The notes beneath the pieces were generated by a model, which was not told where the DNA came from, ran no database searches, and was given only the letters and a program-made list of their open reading frames with translations. This document shows positions 59,814 through 64,000 of a DNA stretch of 64,000 bases, in pieces (the stretch's first letter is position 1; each line of letters begins with the position of its first letter). A program made the translations under genes and the position numbers. Source of the stretch: Paenibacillus arenilitoris (lineage in GTDB: Bacteria > Bacillota > Bacilli > Paenibacillales > Paenibacillaceae); assembly GCF_014705655.1 (NCBI RefSeq), contig NZ_JACXIY010000001.1:1-64000 (forward strand), given 5' to 3'.

Positions 59814-62800
59814 TTACAATTTAACCGTTATGTGATGCTCCTCGCCCTCGTCGGCCAGCTCGATGTAAGCATCGGGACCGGCCTTCAGCGCTTCCGTCTC
59901 GCTTGCGTCGCGTTGGAAGGACAGATGATACTTCGTGTTGCCGTATCGGTAGGTTACGTTGAAGCCGGGCCATTCGGCGGGTATGCACGGATCCAAGTAA
60001 AGCCGGTTTCCGCGTTTGCGGAGTCCCAGTATCCACTCGATTCCGCTCTGATACATCCATCCCGAAGCTCCGGTATACCATGTCCAGCCTGCATGTCCGT
60101 GATGCGGCGATGCCGTGTAGACATCGGCAGCCATGACGTAAGGCTCTCCGAAATATTGCCGCACCTCGTGGTCGGTGCGGGTATGGTTGATCGGGTTGAG
60201 CATGCGGAACAGCTCGAATGCCTTGTCTCCGCGGCCCAGCTTGCTCCAGGCGATAATGCTCCAGATGACCCCGTGCGTATATTGCGCGCCGTTCTCGCGA
60301 ATGCCGGGCGGGTATCCTTGAATATACCCCGGACTAGGCTCGGTATGATCGAACGGCGGGGTCAGGAGCCTTACGACGGACAACTCGCGGTCCACCAGCT
60401 CGCGGTCGAACGATTGCATCGCTTGGTCGGCCCGGTCCTTCGGAGCTGCTCCGGAGATGACGGACCACGATTGCGCGATGGAATCGATTCGGCATTCTTC
60501 GTTATAGATGGAGCCCAGCCAAGTACCGGCATCTGTGTATGCTCTACGGTACCACTGTCCGTCCCAGGCATGTTCATGGATAGCCGATGCCAGATCCTCG
60601 CGGGCCTTCTTGTAACGGACGGCGCGCTCCGCTTCACCGCTCCTATCCGCACATAAGCCCTCGAACCGCTGCAGCACTTCGCATAGGAACCATCCGAGCC
60701 AGACGCTCTCGCCGCGCCCTTCATCCCCGACCAGGTTCATGCCGTCGTTCCAGTCCCCAACGCCGATGAGCGGGAGTCCGTGCTCGCCGATCCGCTGCAA
60801 CGCTTTATCAATGGCTCGGCAGCAATGTTCAAATACGGTGCCTGAATGGTCGGATCGCACCGTTTCTTCATATCGCTCATGCTCGCCTTCCTTCAGCATT
60901 TCGCTGGTAATGTAAGCTACACGCTCGTCCAGTACCGAACCGTCGCCCGTATGCTCCATATAACGGGAAGCGGAATACGGAAGCCATAACAAATCATCGG
61001 AGAACAAGGTGCGTATGCCGCGTTCCGTCTCCTCATGCCACCAGTGCTGCACATCGCCTTCTTCATATTGATGGGACGCGTTGAGCAGAATCTGCTTACG
61101 CGTAAGCTCGGGTCTTGTATGAAGCAGTGCGAGCGAATCCTGCAATTGATCCCGAAATCCATAAGCCCCTCCGGCTTGATAAAAGGCTGAACGCGCCCAT
61201 ACGCGGCAAGCGAGCGATTGATAGAGCAGCCAGCCGTTGAGGAGGATATTCGTGTCGGGGGATGGAGTGTCTACAACAATCTGACCAAGCGTTCGATTCC
61301 AATGGTCCATATTCTCCTGCCAAGCCTCTTCGCAGCGGGCAGCGTTGCCGTACTGCCGAGCTAACCCCGCAGCCTCATCTCGCGATGTGGCGCAGCCGAG
61401 CAGGATGAGCACTTCCGTCTCCTCTCCGGCCTCGAGTGTCAATTTGCGCTGAACGGCGCCGCAACTGGCATGGTGCACCTCTGCCCGCCTTGACAGGTGG
61501 GAGCGGCGCAAAGCTGCCGGATGCAACACGCTGCCATTCCTGCCGATGAACTCCAGTTGATCCGAGGTCCAGGACAAGTCGCCATGGTCGGCCGCGTTCT
61601 GCGTGAAGATGCCGAGGAAGGCTGTCGCGTCCCGGAATGTTTCCTGATACCGATTCTGGGCGGTCAATATGGAATTCTCTTTATCCCATTCGCTGGCAAT
61701 GAAGGAGGCATTCGATTGTCGCTGCACGCCGATGACCCATTCCGCGTAATAGGTGACGGAGATGCGCCTGGTCTCGGATGATTGGTTACTCAGTCGCAGC
61801 CTCATCATTTTGACGGGATCATCCGTCGGAACGAAGACGGTCATCGAGTGACGGATGCCCATGCGCTCATGGTCGAAGGTCGTATAGCCCAGACCATGGG
61901 TCACTTCATACCGTTCTACGTTCTTGCCGGCGGCAGGGGTAATGGTCCAATGCGAGCCGGAATCTTCATCCCGCACATAGCCAAGCTCCGCATGCGGGTC
62001 AAGCACCGGATCGTTGGACCACGGCGTAAGTTTGCATTCCCGGCTGTTTCGCCAGAATGTATATCCGGTGCCGAGCTCGGACACAAGCGCGCCGAAGCCG
62101 GGATTGGCAAGAACATTGATCCAAGGCGCAGGCAGATGCTTGCCGTCCTCGATCGAGAGCTTGTACTGCTTTCCGTCAGCGGTGAATCCGCCCCAGCCGT
62201 TATAGAACAGAACGTCATCGGCCTTGGGAGACGACGGCCGAGGTTGGCCTCCTGCTGGAAGAAGTCCTGATTCAGCCTTCCACTGCATCGGTTTCGGCCA
62301 CTCGATCACGTTGTCGCGATGCTGCAGCCGCAGCTGGCCGGCCAAATTCGGCCCGCCGGCCAGCAGCGTAACGCGTGCGACAGCCATAAGAAGCGTGTGC
62401 TCTTCCTCGCTTAGCCGGTTGGCCGGAACGACATGTATGCCGGCGGAACCGGCGCCGAACCGATCTACGCCATGCTCTACCGCGCGGCTCAGCGCGTCCT
62501 GCAGATTCTGCCGGTAGCCGTCGGTCGACATGTTCAGGAGGACAAGGTCGAACCGGAGGCCAAGCCTCCTTAAATATTCATGACCGGTGAGCAGCTTCAT
62601 AATAAAAGCCAAATGGCCCGGATTATCGATCTGAACGAGAATAATCGGCCTGTCCCCGGATATGCCGAACGGCCATAAACCCGGCTGCCCCTTCGAATTC
62701 GCCGCAATCCGCTTGCTGCGATCGGAGCTTAAGGGCGGCGTATACAGAATTTGGGAGGCGAGCCGCTGAAACGCGTTAACGTCCGATCGATCCAAATGAA

Positions 62801-64000
62801 GATTGCGAAGCTCGACTTTGCTGCGCGACCATGCAAGTTGGAAGGTGCGCTCCACGGATTGCGCGTTTGTCAGTCCGGCCGTCGCTTCCACTGCGCCTTC
62901 CCTGGTTTCCGAGACCGATGTCACGGCATATAGGAAGACCTGCTCGCCCGGTTCCACCTGCACCCGGCGCCTCATGACGAAGGCGGGATCGGCGACGGAC
63001 CCGGTGCGCCCCTTCAACCGGCAGCGAATCGAGCCCGGTTCTGCCAGTCGATACCCCCGGCCGATGAATGATGCCCGGTCGGTCTCGAATTCCGCCTCTC
63101 CCAAGACGCGGCCATCGACGGCCAAGGTATGGGCGGCCCAGAGAGCTCTGTCCTTCGCTTCGCGTTTGCGCCGACCGGCGACCAGACACCCGCTTTCTTC
63201 CTCATATTCCGTACGGATAAACAGCTTGCTGAAGGCCGGATGGGCATCGTCGGCAATCGGGTTGGACAGCGCCAGCTCAAGGAAAGACGTGATTTCCAGC
63301 ACTTTCGGCTGCTCTCCCCGATTCGTCAGCGTAATGCGGCGCACCTCGGTGTCCGTTTCGGGCGAGACGCAGATTTCCAAACGCGTCTCAACCTCATCAT
63401 AATGGCGCGTAAATGTCGCCTTGTGCGCTTCGAACACGACTCGCTGCCCGGTCGATTCCAAGAGACACGGCTGATAGGAGGGAGACCAGACAGAATCGGA
63501 CATGACATCCCGGATATACACATAGGATCCCCATGAATCGGTTACGGGCTCTTCCCGCCATCTGGAGACGGAGAGTCCGTCCCAGCTGCTGTACCCGCTG
63601 CCGCTGACGGTTACCATCGAGGTGAAGCGTCCATTCGACAGCAGGCACGTCTCGGGCGTTGCGGTGTGGGGAGAGGTGAACTCCCGAAGCGGGCCGGCAG
63701 CCTTGACGGTTTCCTCTTCTCTTGCCGGCAAGCGGTACAACGCCGGATGCTTGATCAGCTTCGAGCGGCGCGGGATTCGCTCCTGAAGGAGCAATTGGGC
63801 TGCGCGCACCTCCTTGTTCCGATGAAACCGATCGATCATCGTATTCGGCAGCAGGAGATTGGACAATGTCAACAGACTCATTCCCTGGTGGTGCGCCATG
63901 AAGCTGCGGACAATCGCATGATCGCGGCCGGCCGGCAGTCTTCTGGGAGTAAAGTCGACCGCTTCGTAATAGCCGTATTCGCCGCGTGCGCCGAGCTGTT
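59814..64000 (-). CDS. Cyclic beta-1,2-glucan synthase-like protein, C-terminal part (GH94)
   Basis: The minus-strand frame is open from 59814 to the window edge (about 1395 codons seen), so the 5' part lies outside. At the edge the protein reads EYGYYEAVDFTPRRLP and then IVRSFMAHHQGMSLL, a motif of NdvB/cyclic glucan synthases. It continues through a glycosyltransferase-36-associated beta region to the GH94 phosphorylase-like barrel, with the general-acid motif GVGDWNDGMN and later PPFDHTEPSPGYIQGYPPG. In full-length NdvB (about 2800 residues) the GH94 end sets glucan chain length by phosphorolysis; some Firmicute relatives are phosphorylases instead. It converges on the SGNH gene and is not part of its operon. 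Confidence 0.88.
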   Translation of the reverse strand, partial: QLGARGEYGYYEAVDFTPRRLPAGRDHAIVRSFMAHHQGMSLLTLSNLLLPNTMIDRFHRNKEVRAAQLLLQERIPRRSKLIKHPALYRLPAREEETVKAAGPLREFTSPHTATPETCLLSNGRFTSMVTVSGSGYSSWDGLSVSRWREEPVTDSWGSYVYIRDVMSDSVWSPSYQPCLLESTGQRVVFEAHKATFTRHYDEVETRLEICVSPETDTEVRRITLTNRGEQPKVLEITSFLELALSNPIADDAHPAFSKLFIRTEYEEESGCLVAGRRKREAKDRALWAAHTLAVDGRVLGEAEFETDRASFIGRGYRLAEPGSIRCRLKGRTGSVADPAFVMRRRVQVEPGEQVFLYAVTSVSETREGAVEATAGLTNAQSVERTFQLAWSRSKVELRNLHLDRSDVNAFQRLASQILYTPPLSSDRSKRIAANSKGQPGLWPFGISGDRPIILVQIDNPGHLAFIMKLLTGHEYLRRLGLRFDLVLLNMSTDGYRQNLQDALSRAVEHGVDRFGAGSAGIHVVPANRLSEEEHTLLMAVARVTLLAGGPNLAGQLRLQHRDNVIEWPKPMQWKAESGLLPAGGQPRPSSPKADDVLFYNGWGGFTADGKQYKLSIEDGKHLPAPWINVLANPGFGALVSELGTGYTFWRNSRECKLTPWSNDPVLDPHAELGYVRDEDSGSHWTITPAAGKNVERYEVTHGLGYTTFDHERMGIRHSMTVFVPTDDPVKMMRLRLSNQSSETRRISVTYYAEWVIGVQRQSNASFIASEWDKENSILTAQNRYQETFRDATAFLGIFTQNAADHGDLSWTSDQLEFIGRNGSVLHPAALRRSHLSRRAEVHHASCGAVQRKLTLEAGEETEVLILLGCATSRDEAAGLARQYGNAARCEEAWQENMDHWNRTLGQIVVDTPSPDTNILLNGWLLYQSLACRVWARSAFYQAGGAYGFRDQLQDSLALLHTRPELTRKQILLNASHQYEEGDVQHWWHEETERGIRTLFSDDLLWLPYSASRYMEHTGDGSVLDERVAYITSEMLKEGEHERYEETVRSDHSGTVFEHCCRAIDKALQRIGEHGLPLIGVGDWNDGMNLVGDEGRGESVWLGWFLCEVLQRFEGLCADRSGEAERAVRYKKAREDLASAIHEHAWDGQWYRRAYTDAGTWLGSIYNEECRIDSIAQSWSVISGAAPKDRADQAMQSFDRELVDRELSVVRLLTPPFDHTEPSPGYIQGYPPGIRENGAQYTHGVIWSIIAWSKLGRGDKAFELFRMLNPINHTRTDHEVRQYFGEPYVMAADVYTASPHHGHAGWTWYTGASGWMYQSGIEWILGLRKRGNRLYLDPCIPAEWPGFNVTYRYGNTKYHLSFQRDASETEALKAGPDAYIELADEGEEHHITVKL

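Noticed and set aside
1-64000. Search for tRNA, rRNA, insertion sequences, phage genes and CRISPR arrays
   Set aside because: No cloverleaf with flanking CCA, no conserved rRNA segment, no transposase or integrase motif and no regularly spaced repeats were recognised by reading; a covariance-model scan would be needed to exclude small RNAs.

Overview
The window looks like a chromosomal segment of a Paenibacillaceae bacterium (Paenibacillus, Cohnella or a close relative). The reasons are three YesM/YesN-type two-component pairs, each next to an LplB/YtcP/LipO-type ABC sugar importer, very large secreted multidomain polysaccharide-degrading proteins (one with S-layer homology domains), strong AGGAGG ribosome-binding sites, and an MntR that closely resembles the Bacillus protein. 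I see no rRNA, tRNA, CRISPR array or transposase gene. Identifications rest on motifs and family knowledge, not on database searches.

Layout. (1) 1-10.7 kb: tail of an unknown gene, then response regulator and histidine kinase, two permeases, a solute-binding lipoprotein, a sugar isomerase/epimerase-like TIM barrel, a Gfo/Idh/MocA oxidoreductase and a secreted esterase. (2) 10.8-24 kb: a metal-homeostasis block. It holds an SufR-like cysteine-rich regulator, an mntABCD manganese-type ABC importer with its regulator mntR, and then a six-gene cluster: ECF transporter (S, T and a double ATPase), a pair of ABC-exporter-fold half-transporters resembling siderophore importers (YbtPQ/IrtAB type), and a MATE transporter. 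The mnt operon and the ECF operon share a 15-nt promoter segment and an MntR-like palindrome at the same spacing, so MntR probably controls both. (3) 24-37.8 kb: a second kinase/regulator/transporter module with a cre site. It is followed by a giant PL8-type polysaccharide lyase gene interrupted by one in-frame TAA in a conserved motif. (4) 37.8-40.8 kb: a degraded accessory patch with C-terminal remnants of a sulfatase-like gene, a sugar-binding protein and an unknown gene, a nucleotidyltransferase-like two-gene pair, and an ATP-grasp ligase. (5) 40.9-59.7 kb: a secreted beta-helix protein with three discoidin-type domains (cre site upstream), a SurA-like membrane-anchored foldase, a third kinase/regulator/transporter module, and a cytoplasmic set comprising a 46-aa ORF, a GH105-type unsaturated-uronyl hydrolase, an 857-aa protein of no family I can name, and an SGNH hydrolase with a probable frameshift. 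(6) 59.8-64 kb, minus strand: the C-terminal part of a cyclic beta-1,2-glucan synthase-like protein (GH94), running off the window.

How the parts work together. Regions 1, 3 and 5 repeat one plan: a membrane kinase senses an extracellular sugar signal, its AraC-type regulator turns on an adjacent ABC importer, and different enzymes are attached to each copy. Lyases plus a GH105 enzyme suggest uronic-acid-containing polymers (glycosaminoglycan or pectin-like). Two cre sites suggest CcpA catabolite repression. The metal block stands apart functionally and appears visibly less GC-rich by eye. The most unusual features are the MntR-linked ECF/exporter-fold/MATE cluster, the uncharacterised 857-aa protein in the third sugar locus, the interrupted giant lyase and the remnant patch beside it.
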